Source of the DNA: Chersky-822 sp035509195
GTDB taxonomy: Bacteria; Actinomycetota; Actinomycetes; Streptosporangiales; Streptosporangiaceae
Direction of reading: 5' to 3'
NCBI GenBank assembly: GCA_035509195.1
Contig: DATJLT010000043.1
Coordinates: 1 to 24,163 of the forward strand
Length of the DNA: 24,163 nt
Under the pieces are notes generated by a model that saw only the letters and a program-made list of their open reading frames with translations, searched no databases and had not been told where the DNA came from. Each line of letters starts with the position of its first letter. Position 1 is the stretch's first letter. Positions 1 to 7,160 of this stretch are shown here, in pieces. Position numbers and translations under genes: made by a program.

Positions 1-1
1 C

Positions 2-328
2 GAGTCCCGTGCGACCGCCGTGCTCGACGTCTTCAAGGAAAAGCTGGTCAAGCGGTCCGTCTCGCTCAAGGTGCTTGACGCTGGCGAGCCCAAGCCGTCC
101 GGCAAGGAGTACAAGATCAACGTCGCCCTCAAGGAGGGCATCTCGCAGGACGACGCGAGGAAGATCGGGAAGATCATCAGGGATGAGGGCCCCAAGGGCA
201 TCAGGACCCAGGTGACGGGTGACGAGCTTCGCGTCTTCTCCAAGAAGAAGGACGAACTGCAGGACGTGATCGCCCTGCTCAAGGGCAAGGAGTTCGACAT
301 CGCCCTCCAGTTCGTCAACTACCGCTAA
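2..328 (+). CDS. yajQ: YajQ-family nucleotide-binding protein, C-terminal part
   Basis: The reading frame is open from the first bases of the window, so the 5' end lies outside; about 108 of the family's usual ~163 residues are present. The sequence has the typical YajQ C-terminal half: a Lys-rich segment (KEYKINVALKEGI), then ISQDDARKIGKIIRDEGPKG, then a conserved tail ending in LQFVNYR. YajQ proteins are small cytosolic proteins with two ferredoxin-like folds. Some members bind cyclic di-GMP or nucleic acid; which ligand this one binds cannot be told from sequence. A GTG at position 20 is internal (family Val) and is not the true start. The gene converges on the amidohydrolase that follows, with 75 bp between them. 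Confidence 0.9.
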   Translation, partial: ESRATAVLDVFKEKLVKRSVSLKVLDAGEPKPSGKEYKINVALKEGISQDDARKIGKIIRDEGPKGIRTQVTGDELRVFSKKKDELQDVIALLKGKEFDIALQFVNYR

Positions 329-383
329 CCCCGGCCTCCGCCGCGCGCGACCCCATCAAACTGGGATTTGGTGTTGGTCGGCT

Positions 384-411
384 CGGGCTGAGGCCCCGGC
401 GGGTCAGCCCG
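384..411. terminator. Inverted repeat between convergent genes, candidate bidirectional terminator
   Basis: CGGGCTGA at 384-391 pairs perfectly with TCAGCCCG at 404-411 around a 12-nt GC-rich loop. The right arm contains the stop codon of the minus-strand amidohydrolase (404-406). There is no U-tract on either side, which is common for actinobacterial terminators. Assignment as a terminator is inference from its position between convergent gene ends. Confidence 0.4.
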
Positions 412-1537
412 ACGTGATGCTGAACGGGGCCGGAGTCGTGCTGATGGCCTGGAGCCGGTCGATTTCGGCTGGCCGGATCGTCGCCGGGTTGGCGGAGATG
501 ACCGTTGTTCCCGCTGACTCATCGCACAGCAAGCCAAGCGCCCGATCGAGCGGCAGCCTGGAGCGTCCGGGCGCGGTGCGGTCCGTGCTCTGGCCGGGAC
601 GGTCGGACCGGCCGTTGACCAGGCGGGCGAGGCCAGTGAGCGGGTCGAGAACCTCGATCGGGTAGTCGGTGCCCAGCAGCAGCTTCGTGCCGGCCTCGGC
701 CAGTGGCGCCCACGGGTACGCGATTGACCCTCCTTCGGTACCGAGGGCCGGCTCGATGTGACTGTCGTCGGTGACCGCGAACGAAGGCTGGATGCAGGCC
801 CAGACTCCCAGTTCGGTCATCCTGGCGATGGCGTCCGCCGGGAGCAAGCTGGCATGCTCGATCCTAGGCGCCGCGGCGGCGATCGCCCGCGCGTCGTTGT
901 CCCAGGCCAGCTCGTAGGCATCGAGCACGGTCCGCACGGCAAGGTCACCGATCGCGTGCGTCGCGATCCGCCAGCCGTTCCCGGCGAACGGCCCGATCCG
1001 GCGGGCCAGCGTTGCCGCGTCGGTGAACAGCAGTCCGCCCGAGCCGGTGTCATCGAACTCGCGGCACACCGCGCAAGTGCGTGGAACGAGCCAGCCATCG
1101 GCGTAGAACTTGATGCCGTCCAGGCTGATCCACGGGCCCGCGTCCCCGCGCCGCGCTGCGAGTTCAGAAAGCGGTGCCGATTCGGCGAGGCCGCTGGCCA
1201 GGTAAATCCTGACCCGGACCGGCAGGGTACCTGTCCAGGTGAGCGCGTCGAGATAAGCCCAGTCCCGCATGCCCATCTCGGTGATCTCCACCAGGCCGAG
1301 CCCGGCTGCCTGGGACAGCCCCTGCAGCAGCCGGCCGGCGAGTTCGCCGCGCGAGGCTGAGATGGACGGTTCGCCGATGTCCATCGGCGAACTGCCCTCG
1401 CGCCAGATCCGGTGGTGAAACTCGCGAACCGTGGTGCCTTCCCACGGCCAGGGCTGGCGTGCCGCCGTCTTGAGCAGGTGCGTGTGGTGATCTACGAATC
1501 CGCCGATCTCGTACGCGCTGGCTGTTTCTTCGCTCAT
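404..1537 (-). CDS. Amidohydrolase family 3 (YtcJ-like) metal-dependent hydrolase, short N-terminus
   Basis: This 377-aa protein is predicted to hydrolyse amide or related C-N bonds using a metal in a TIM barrel; the substrate is unknown. Metal-site motifs appear in family order: HTH at residues 18-20, DGIKFYADG (family Lys strand), ATHAIGD, RIEHASLL, and GTDYP near the C-terminus supplying the Asp. Family members are usually about 500 residues or more, with an N-terminal beta-sandwich segment before the HxH; here the HxH comes at residue 18. An in-frame TAA lies 30 nt upstream (1565-1567) with no ATG, GTG or TTG between, so ATG 1537 is the first usable start. The ribosome-binding sequence GGAGGG abuts the ATG almost directly, which is unusually close. 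The gene is divergent from the CapA-like gene, with a 41-bp gap. Confidence 0.82.
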   Translation of the reverse strand: MSEETASAYEIGGFVDHHTHLLKTAARQPWPWEGTTVREFHHRIWREGSSPMDIGEPSISASRGELAGRLLQGLSQAAGLGLVEITEMGMRDWAYLDALTWTGTLPVRVRIYLASGLAESAPLSELAARRGDAGPWISLDGIKFYADGWLVPRTCAVCREFDDTGSGGLLFTDAATLARRIGPFAGNGWRIATHAIGDLAVRTVLDAYELAWDNDARAIAAAAPRIEHASLLPADAIARMTELGVWACIQPSFAVTDDSHIEPALGTEGGSIAYPWAPLAEAGTKLLLGTDYPIEVLDPLTGLARLVNGRSDRPGQSTDRTAPGRSRLPLDRALGLLCDESAGTTVISANPATIRPAEIDRLQAISTTPAPFSITSG

Positions 1538-1565
1538 CCCTCCATGATCGGGGTGTCCTGGTTGT

Positions 1566-1571
1566 TACCGT
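1566..1571 (+). promoter_or_regulatory. Possible -10 box for a leaderless CapA-family transcript
   Basis: TACCGT fits the actinobacterial TANNNT -10 pattern and ends 7 nt before the GTG at 1579. No Shine-Dalgarno sequence precedes that GTG, consistent with a transcript starting at or next to the start codon. No clear -35 box is seen. The gap to the divergent amidohydrolase is only 41 bp, so any promoters there must overlap. Confidence 0.3.
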
Positions 1572-1578
1572 TAACTCC

Positions 1579-2889
1579 GTGCACTCGGGGAGGGGCGTAC
1601 CGCGACGACGGCTGCGGCTGCGGCGGCAGTTTCAGGTATCCGTCGTAGTGCTGGCCGTCGTGGTGCTGGCCGGGGCATATGTGATCGCCAGGGCCGCCAC
1701 CAGGTCGCATCACGATCTCGCCGCGTCCGGCGCAGCAGCATCGAAGAAGGCGAAGACCAAGAAGCCGAACAAGCCGAACAAGCCAGAGGGCTCACCGCTG
1801 TTGCCTGACTGGCGGGGTGACGGCAAGGCGGTCACGCTCTCTTTCGGCGGCGACGTCCACTTCGAGGGGTCGCTTGGGGAGCGCCTTCAGGCAGATCCCG
1901 CGACCGCGCTCGACGGCAACATCGCGAAACTGCTGTCAGGCTCGAACCTCAGCATGACGAACTTCGAGTCCGCGCTGACCGACGGCTCATGCCCTGATCC
2001 GCAGCCCAAGCAGTTCGTGTTCTACGCGCCGGCGACCGCGCTCACCGCCTTCAGATCGGCTCATGTCACGCTCGTTACTGAGGCCAATAACCACGGCGAG
2101 GACTGTGGCCGGGCCGGGCTCGCCCAGTCGCTGGCGATCGCCAGGGCCGCCGACTATCCGGTCATAGGAATCGGGGCCAACGCCGCCCAGGCCTATAAAC
2201 CCTACGAGACCGTGATTAAGGGCCAGCGAATCGCGATCATCGCCGCGACCGAGGTTATCGACACCGACCTGATCAGTTCATGGACCGCGACCGCCTCCCA
2301 GCCGGGACTCGCCTCGGCCTATCAGGAGAAGGAGCTCATCGCGGAAGTGCAGCGGGCCAGGCGGGTCAACGACACGGTCATCGTCTACCTGCACTGGGGC
2401 ACCGAAGCCCAGACCTGCCCCAACTCGGTGCAAGAACCGCTGGCAAAGGCTCTGGTCAAGGCGGGCGCGGACATCATCATCGGCGCCCACGCCCACGTGC
2501 AGCTTGGCGCCGGCTATCTCGGTACCGCGTTCGTCGATTACGGCCTCGGCAACCTCGCCTTTTACGACACCACGCCACCTGAGACCTATAGCGGCGCCCT
2601 GCGGATCACCGTCACCGGCCGCCACATCGACCACTACTGGTGGCGCCCTGCCCTGATCGAGAACGGCCTGCCGATCCCCGAGTCGGGGGCGACCGCCGCG
2701 GCGGCGGTCAAGCGGTGGCAGGGACTGCGCGGCTGCACGGACCTGTCGGCGGTCAAGACGGCCACGCTCGCGACGGCGGGCACCGAGACCAGCCCGTTTA
2801 CCGGCCCGGTCATCCAGCCTCTTGGTGACCCGCCTGGCGGCTCCCCTGGGACGACGAAGCGCGCGGCGAGAGTCACGAGGGATAGCTGA
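1579..2889 (+). CDS. CapA family (PGA_cap) membrane-anchored metallophosphoesterase-like protein
   Basis: The 436-aa product has a basic N-terminus, one hydrophobic helix at about residues 19-38, and a Lys/Pro/Ala-rich spacer (~residues 50-72) that would cross the wall region. An extracellular CapA domain follows. CapA motifs appear in order: SFGGDVHFEG (residues 88-97), MTNFES, EANNHGEDCG, YLHWGTE, and GAHAHVQLG. The family is named for poly-gamma-glutamate capsule synthesis, but most actinobacterial members have no known substrate and no capBC genes are nearby. GTG 1579 gives a complete anchor helix; no ribosome-binding site precedes it. The stop lies 23 bp before the next start, so co-transcription with the peptidase is possible, though that gene has its own -10-like box. 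Confidence 0.87.
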   Translation: MHSGRGVPRRRLRLRRQFQVSVVVLAVVVLAGAYVIARAATRSHHDLAASGAAASKKAKTKKPNKPNKPEGSPLLPDWRGDGKAVTLSFGGDVHFEGSLGERLQADPATALDGNIAKLLSGSNLSMTNFESALTDGSCPDPQPKQFVFYAPATALTAFRSAHVTLVTEANNHGEDCGRAGLAQSLAIARAADYPVIGIGANAAQAYKPYETVIKGQRIAIIAATEVIDTDLISSWTATASQPGLASAYQEKELIAEVQRARRVNDTVIVYLHWGTEAQTCPNSVQEPLAKALVKAGADIIIGAHAHVQLGAGYLGTAFVDYGLGNLAFYDTTPPETYSGALRITVTGRHIDHYWWRPALIENGLPIPESGATAAAAVKRWQGLRGCTDLSAVKTATLATAGTETSPFTGPVIQPLGDPPGGSPGTTKRAARVTRDS

Positions 2890-2900
2890 CGAGGGCTCCA

Positions 2901-2906
2901 TAGAAT
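2901..2906 (+). promoter_or_regulatory. -10 box of a probable leaderless promoter for the oligopeptidase
   Basis: TAGAAT closely matches the sigma-70/HrdB-type -10 consensus and ends 6 nt before the ATG at 2913. No AGGAGG-like site stands at proper distance. A transcript starting about 7 nt after the box would begin at the ATG, so the mRNA is probably leaderless. No convincing -35 box is visible at 16-18 nt upstream. Confidence 0.5.
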
Positions 2907-2912
2907 CGCTGC

Positions 2913-5021
2913 ATGACCACAGCGCCTGCAGCGAAGCAGATCCCGACCGAGCGAGTGCACCACGGCGATACGTTCGTGGATGAGTATGCGTGGCTGGCCG
3001 ATAAGGAGGATCAGGAGACCATCGCGTTTCTTGAGGCCCAAAATGCCTACACCGAGGCGATGACGGCCGATGAGGCCGGCTTGCGGGAGGCCATCTTCTC
3101 CGAGATCAAAGGGCGCAATCAGGAAACCGACCTGACAGTCCCTGTGCGCAAGGGCGAATGGTGGTATTACTCGCGGACCATAGAAGGCAAGCAGTACAGC
3201 GTGCATTGCCGTCGTGCCGTGCTCGAGGCCGGCGAGCGTCCTCCGGTCAGCGAGGACGGCTCCCCGCTTCCCGGCGAGGAGATCCTGCTCGACGGAAACG
3301 AGCTCGCCGGGGATCAGCCCTTCTTCTCGATCGGTTCGTTCAGCGTCAGTCCTGATGGCCGCAAACTGGCATTCTCTACCGATTACACGGGTGACGAGCG
3401 TTTTATTTTGCGGATAAAAGATCTTGGCACCGGAGAAATAGCCCCGGACGAGATTCCCGATACGTATTACGGTGCCGCGTGGTCACGCGACGGATCGGCC
3501 CTGTTCTACGTCACGGTCGACGATGCCTGGCGGCCCTACCGCATCTGGCGTCACCTCATCGGCACGCCGGCGAGCGATGACGTGATCGTCTTCGCCGAGG
3601 CGGATGAGCGGTTCTTCGCGGGCGTCGACCTGACCCGCAGCGAGCGGTACCTGATGATCACGACGTCGAGCAAGCTGACCAGCGAGGTACTGCTCCTTCG
3701 CGCTGACGACCCGGCCGGGGAGTTCCGGGTCGTAGTGCCGCGCAAGCAGAACGTCGAATACAGCGTCGACCACCAGATCGCCGCTGACGGCTCCGAGCGG
3801 TTGCTGATCCTGCACAACGACGGGGCGGAAAACTTCGAACTGGCGACCGCTTCGCCCGACGATCCTGGCACCTGGACGCCACTGGTGCCGCACCGCGAGG
3901 ACACCAGGCTGCTCGACGTCGGCGCGTTCGAAGATCACCTGGTGCTCTACTACCGCAAGGACGGGCTCACCGGGCTGCGCATCCTGCGGGCCGGCGGTGA
4001 CGCGCATGACGTGGCGTTCGACGAGGTCGTGTACACGGTCGGGCCAGGGTCGAACCCTGAGTACACCTCGAAGCTGTTCAGGCTCGGTTACGTGTCGCTG
4101 ATAACACCCGATTCTGTTTACGACTACGACACGGTCAGCGGCGAAATGATCTTGCTGAAGCAGCGAGCAGTGCTGCCGCTGCCCGGTCAGGGTGAGTACA
4201 GGAGCGAGGACTACGAGCAGTTCAGGGACTGGGCCGTGGCCGGCGACGGTACGCGTGTACCCATCTCGCTGGTGCGGAAGAAGGGCACGCCGCAGGACGG
4301 GTCCGCGCCGCTTGTGCTGCATGGATACGGCAGCTACGAGTCCTCTTCTGACCCGTACTTCTCGATCCCCAGGCTGTCTCAGCTCGACCGGGGGTTCACG
4401 TTCGCGACCGCGCACGTGAGGGGTGGCGGTGAACTTGGCCGGCGCTGGTATGACGACGGCAAGCTCCTGCACAAGAAGAACACGTTCACCGACTTCATCG
4501 CCTGCGCACGACATCTCGCCGCTAGCGGCTGGACCAGCGCGGACCGGCTGATCGCGCGTGGCGGGTCCGCTGGCGGGCTCCTGATGGGTGCCGTCGCGAA
4601 CCTGGCACCCGACGCGTTCGGCGGCATCGCTGCCCAGGTGCCGTTCGTCGATGCCCTGACCTCGATCCTTGATCCGTCGCTGCCGCTCACGGTGACCGAA
4701 TGGGACGAATGGGGCGATCCGCTCCATGACAAGGTGTTTTACGAGTACATGAAGTCGTACACACCGTACGAGAACATCGTCCCTGGTCAGAAGTACCCGC
4801 CGATCCTGGCCGTGACCAGCCTGAACGACACCCGCGTCAGGTATGTCGAGCCGGCCAAGTGGATCGCGAGGCTCCAGGCCGTGGCGGCTGGCGGGCCTTT
4901 CCTGCTCAAGACCGAGATGACCGCAGGTCATGGTGGCCGAAGCGGGCGGTACGACGCCTGGCACGAGGAAGCCATGGTCCTCGCCTGGATCATCACGACC
5001 GCTGCCGCCGCATCCGCCTGA
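2913..5021 (+). CDS. ptrB: S9 family serine peptidase, oligopeptidase B type
   Basis: This 702-aa cytosolic peptidase is predicted to cleave short peptides after basic residues. An N-terminal beta-propeller (about residues 70-400) gates a C-terminal alpha/beta-hydrolase domain. Catalytic residues are Ser552 in GGSAGG, Asp639 in SLNDTRV and His673 in AGHGG. Family hallmarks of oligopeptidase B include HVRGGGELGRRWYDDGK, KKNTFTDFI and the acidic TEWDEWGDP segment. In characterised enzymes that segment carries a Glu contacting the P1 Arg/Lys. Length is typical of the family and there is no signal peptide. The start is preceded by a TAGAAT box rather than a ribosome-binding site. The 1575-nt open frame antisense to this gene is a codon-bias shadow. 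Confidence 0.92.
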   Translation: MTTAPAAKQIPTERVHHGDTFVDEYAWLADKEDQETIAFLEAQNAYTEAMTADEAGLREAIFSEIKGRNQETDLTVPVRKGEWWYYSRTIEGKQYSVHCRRAVLEAGERPPVSEDGSPLPGEEILLDGNELAGDQPFFSIGSFSVSPDGRKLAFSTDYTGDERFILRIKDLGTGEIAPDEIPDTYYGAAWSRDGSALFYVTVDDAWRPYRIWRHLIGTPASDDVIVFAEADERFFAGVDLTRSERYLMITTSSKLTSEVLLLRADDPAGEFRVVVPRKQNVEYSVDHQIAADGSERLLILHNDGAENFELATASPDDPGTWTPLVPHREDTRLLDVGAFEDHLVLYYRKDGLTGLRILRAGGDAHDVAFDEVVYTVGPGSNPEYTSKLFRLGYVSLITPDSVYDYDTVSGEMILLKQRAVLPLPGQGEYRSEDYEQFRDWAVAGDGTRVPISLVRKKGTPQDGSAPLVLHGYGSYESSSDPYFSIPRLSQLDRGFTFATAHVRGGGELGRRWYDDGKLLHKKNTFTDFIACARHLAASGWTSADRLIARGGSAGGLLMGAVANLAPDAFGGIAAQVPFVDALTSILDPSLPLTVTEWDEWGDPLHDKVFYEYMKSYTPYENIVPGQKYPPILAVTSLNDTRVRYVEPAKWIARLQAVAAGGPFLLKTEMTAGHGGRSGRYDAWHEEAMVLAWIITTAAAASA

Positions 5022-5190
5022 GGCGGGGCCTGCCCCGGCCGGCCGCCGTGGCGGCAATCAGGTCAGCCCGCCGGCAGGCACCACCAAACCGCGGCTTGGG
5101 GGCCACAGTCCGTCATCAAAGCCCAGATTGAGGGGGACGGTCAGTCGCTCCGCGCCGAGATTCCGGCAATTCGCTCGAACGGCCGGCCCG
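5022..5190. other. Intergenic, GC-rich inverted repeats after the peptidase stop
   Basis: No gene is seen here. CGGGGC (5024-5029) can pair with GCCCCG (5032-5037), and GCCGCC with GGCGGC around 5043-5055. Both are compact hairpins just past the stop and could end transcription, although no U-tract follows. The rest up to the repeat element at 5191 shows no recognisable signal. Confidence 0.3.
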
Positions 5191-5339
5191 GAGCAGCATC
5201 GTTGGCTTCCTGATGCTGTTGCTCGGCCGGCGCCGAAGGACAACGTTGGTAATTCATTGCTGTTGCCGCAGCATCTACGAGTCAGCGTTGCTGTTGGCTG
5301 CCTTCGGCGAACAGCATCAGGAGGTCAACGATGCTGTGG
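5191..5339. repeat. Left flanking element: four degenerate palindromic repeats
   Basis: Four ~28-bp imperfect dyads occur at 5191-5224, 5239-5266, 5268-5298 and 5309-5339. The first and last have clean arms (CAGCATC, 11-nt loop, GATGCTG). The fourth also reads as an inverted copy of the first, with about 25 of 28 positions matching by eye. The two middle units are degenerate (CAACG...TTGCTGTTG). The element aligns with the one at 16095-16243: unit starts keep the same spacing, with a constant offset of 10,903 for units 2-4 and 10,904 for unit 1. Unit 1 is preceded by GGAG, as is unit 1 on the right. Function is unknown; candidates are a REP/BIME-like dispersed repeat, a regulator-binding array or a structured RNA. 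Confidence 0.75.
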
Positions 5340-5689
5340 GTTAGGCAATTCGTCCGGTTTGCCGGTCGGTCGGCCCGCGGGCACTGCGACCTTTGTCCGA
5401 GTTTGCGGAGGCGCGTCACACCAACTCTCACAGTTCCTCTGACTCAATGATGGACGTCGAGCGGAGGAGGCAGGCACCAGATGCTCCACATAACCGGCCG
5501 TCGGAGGCCAGGTAGCCGACTAGACCGGGTTCGGCCGTGTCTATGCAGGTCAGCCCGGCTTACCGGGCGCTCGAAAGGTGCGAGCCAGACATCTCTCGCT
5601 TTCACAATTCGCAGGTCATCGGCGCGTCGGAGACCGCAAAGAGCCCTGAGCATGGGCGTATTGCCGCAGAATGGTGCCGCAGGAGAGCA
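5340..5689. other. Leader region before the secretion locus, no recognised feature
   Basis: About 350 bp between the left repeat element and the first gene of the secretion locus. The frame of that gene stays open back to an ATG at 5537, but the extra 51 codons have no ribosome-binding site and read as Arg/Cys-rich non-family sequence. I see no TANNNT box at a convincing distance from a -35 hexamer and no RNA gene. The operon promoter presumably lies here, but I cannot place it. Confidence 0.4.
5681..5685 (+). promoter_or_regulatory. Ribosome-binding site deciding the TcpC-like start
   Basis: AGGAG lies 4 nt before ATG 5690 and is the only strong Shine-Dalgarno sequence near the gene. It selects 5690 over the in-frame ATG at 5537. 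Confidence 0.7.
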
Positions 5690-6751
5690 ATGGTGACGGG
5701 CAATCGGGCGCTGCCCGGTGCCTTGGTAATGACCGAGCGAGCGGTGACAGCCGAGCAATTGATGACGGTCGGGCGAGGAGCCGGATCCGCGGGGACCTTG
5801 ATAAGGTCCGGCGCGGACGCCGGAGAGACGACAGGGCAAGACTTCGAGGCACCACAGCGCGTCGCGGGACGGGGCGCGGGTGGCCGGTGGCTTGTCTGGG
5901 TGCTGCGCGTCCTGGTGTGGGTGGTCTTGCTGCTCATCGGCTACCGTGGCGTGCTCGCGATCGCGGGCAGTTACCGTCAGCCGGACACGGCGGGCGGATC
6001 GGCCGCTCAGACGGTCGACGGTTTCCCCGTGCCGCTCGCTGGCGCGTTCGGGCTCGAGTTCGCGCAGGTCTACCTGAACTTCAGCCCGGCCACCGCGGCT
6101 CAGCGCGCGGACGAACTCGCGCCTTTCCTGCCCGCGGGCTCGAACAACGATCCGCAGTTCGGGTGGAACGGCGACGGCGCGCTCAGCGTGCAGTCCGAGC
6201 AACTTGCTGGCGTGGACGTGCGGAACGCGCACAGTGCCGTGGTGAAGGTGCTCGCCCAGGCGAACAATCAGATCATCGAGATCGGCATCCCTGTCTACTA
6301 CGCTGACGGCGGGATCGTCGTCTCAGGGCAGCCAGCGTTCATTTCCCCGCCGCCAGGCCTGGTCCTGCCCGCGCCCGCCAAGATCTCGCCGGACACGAAG
6401 GCTCAGCAGCAGCTCACGGCGGAACTTCCGGCTTTCTTCCGCGCCTACGCCGGCTCGGACACCGCCAAGATCGACCAATTCGCCGCGCCGGGCGTTAAGT
6501 TGTCTGGCCTGAATGGCGAAGTCGGATTCGGTAACATCCTCGGGGTAACCGTGCCGGCGGCATCGGGCGCGGTACGGCAGGTCACGGTCAGCGTCGCGTG
6601 GCTGCCGGTCAGCTCGCCCTCGGCGGGCGCGTCCGCTGGCGGGCGGGCTCAGATCGACATGACTTACGCCATGACTGTCATCAAGCGGGCAGGGAAGTGG
6701 TACGTCAGCTCGATCGGGGCGTCCACAGCGCTACCAGGGCCGTCCTCATGA
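5690..6751 (+). CDS. TcpC-family conjugal transfer protein (VirB8-like scaffold)
   Basis: The 353-aa product has a cytosolic N-terminus of about 65 residues, one membrane helix (LVWVLRVLVWVVLLLIGY) and two tandem extracytoplasmic NTF2/VirB8-like domains. The first contains FAQVYLNFSP and SAVVKVLAQ. The second runs from about LTAELPAFFRAYAG to a terminal TYAMTVIKRAGKWYVSSIG, the usual TcpC finish. In pCW3 and Tn916-type elements TcpC is a bitopic scaffold of the transfer apparatus. It is the first gene of the secretion locus. Its TGA overlaps an ATG (6748) by 4 nt, so the following small gene may be translationally coupled. Family assignment rests on domain architecture and motif resemblance, not on a search. 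Confidence 0.82.
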   Translation: MVTGNRALPGALVMTERAVTAEQLMTVGRGAGSAGTLIRSGADAGETTGQDFEAPQRVAGRGAGGRWLVWVLRVLVWVVLLLIGYRGVLAIAGSYRQPDTAGGSAAQTVDGFPVPLAGAFGLEFAQVYLNFSPATAAQRADELAPFLPAGSNNDPQFGWNGDGALSVQSEQLAGVDVRNAHSAVVKVLAQANNQIIEIGIPVYYADGGIVVSGQPAFISPPPGLVLPAPAKISPDTKAQQQLTAELPAFFRAYAGSDTAKIDQFAAPGVKLSGLNGEVGFGNILGVTVPAASGAVRQVTVSVAWLPVSSPSAGASAGGRAQIDMTYAMTVIKRAGKWYVSSIGASTALPGPSS

Positions 6752-6822
6752 GCAGCGTCCGGCCAGCGTCTGGCCTGGCACAGGAACCTAGCAAGCCGTG
6801 CTCACCTACCCCCGGAGTAAGG

Positions 6823-7080
6823 ATGTCCTCGCTCATATTTGCCGCCGCCGCCCCGCTGGCGCTGAGCAGCTCTGGCCTAGTGACGTACCTGCAGGACCTT
6901 TTCGGGCCGCTCTTCCTCGGAATAGTCGGAATCGTCGCGATTTTCTTCCTGTTTACCCGTGAGATTATACGGTTCGTGCAATTCTTCGTGCTTGCAGTGG
7001 CGATCGCAGTTATTTTCTACGAGCCAACCATAGTTCGTTCGCTGGCCATGGGCATTGCCCATGCGCTGGGGGTTCACTGA
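6823..7080 (+). CDS. Small two-helix membrane protein of the secretion locus (TcpD/VirB2-like position)
   Basis: This 85-aa hydrophobic protein has two predicted helices, about residues 28-48 (PLFLGIVGIVAIFFLFT) and 53-70 (VQFFVLAVAIAVIFYEP), joined by a short basic turn (REIIR). Size, position and topology resemble TcpD of Gram-positive conjugation loci or the small VirB2-like subunits; I cannot decide between them. ATG 6823 is chosen because GGAG (6814-6817) stands 5 nt before it. The alternative ATG 6748 overlaps the TcpC stop in an ATGA and would add 25 residues of non-hydrophobic sequence. A Cys-free, signal-less N-terminus with an Ala run (FAAAAPLALS) could allow processing, but this is speculative. 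Confidence 0.68.
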   Translation: MSSLIFAAAAPLALSSSGLVTYLQDLFGPLFLGIVGIVAIFFLFTREIIRFVQFFVLAVAIAVIFYEPTIVRSLAMGIAHALGVH

Positions 7081-7160
7081 CGGCCAGGAATATTCGCGGT
7101 GCCACCTACCTGTCTGGTATCTGGCATTCATAGCTAAGTTGCGGAGGGGAGTGCGCGCAG

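Noticed and set aside
3483..5057. 524-codon open frame antisense to the oligopeptidase gene
   Set aside because: High-GC codon bias routinely opens the antisense frame; the translation is Arg/Pro/Gly-rich without domains, while the + strand gives a complete S9 peptidase with its catalytic triad.
5191..5339. CRISPR array or integron attC sites at the repeat elements
   Set aside because: Repeats are degenerate dyads with uneven spacing and no unique equal-length spacers; no cas genes, integron integrase or consistent GTTRRRY core sites are seen.
5537..5689. 51-codon N-terminal extension of the TcpC-like protein
   Set aside because: There is no ribosome-binding site at ATG 5537, no family-like sequence, and AGGAG stands 4 nt before ATG 5690.
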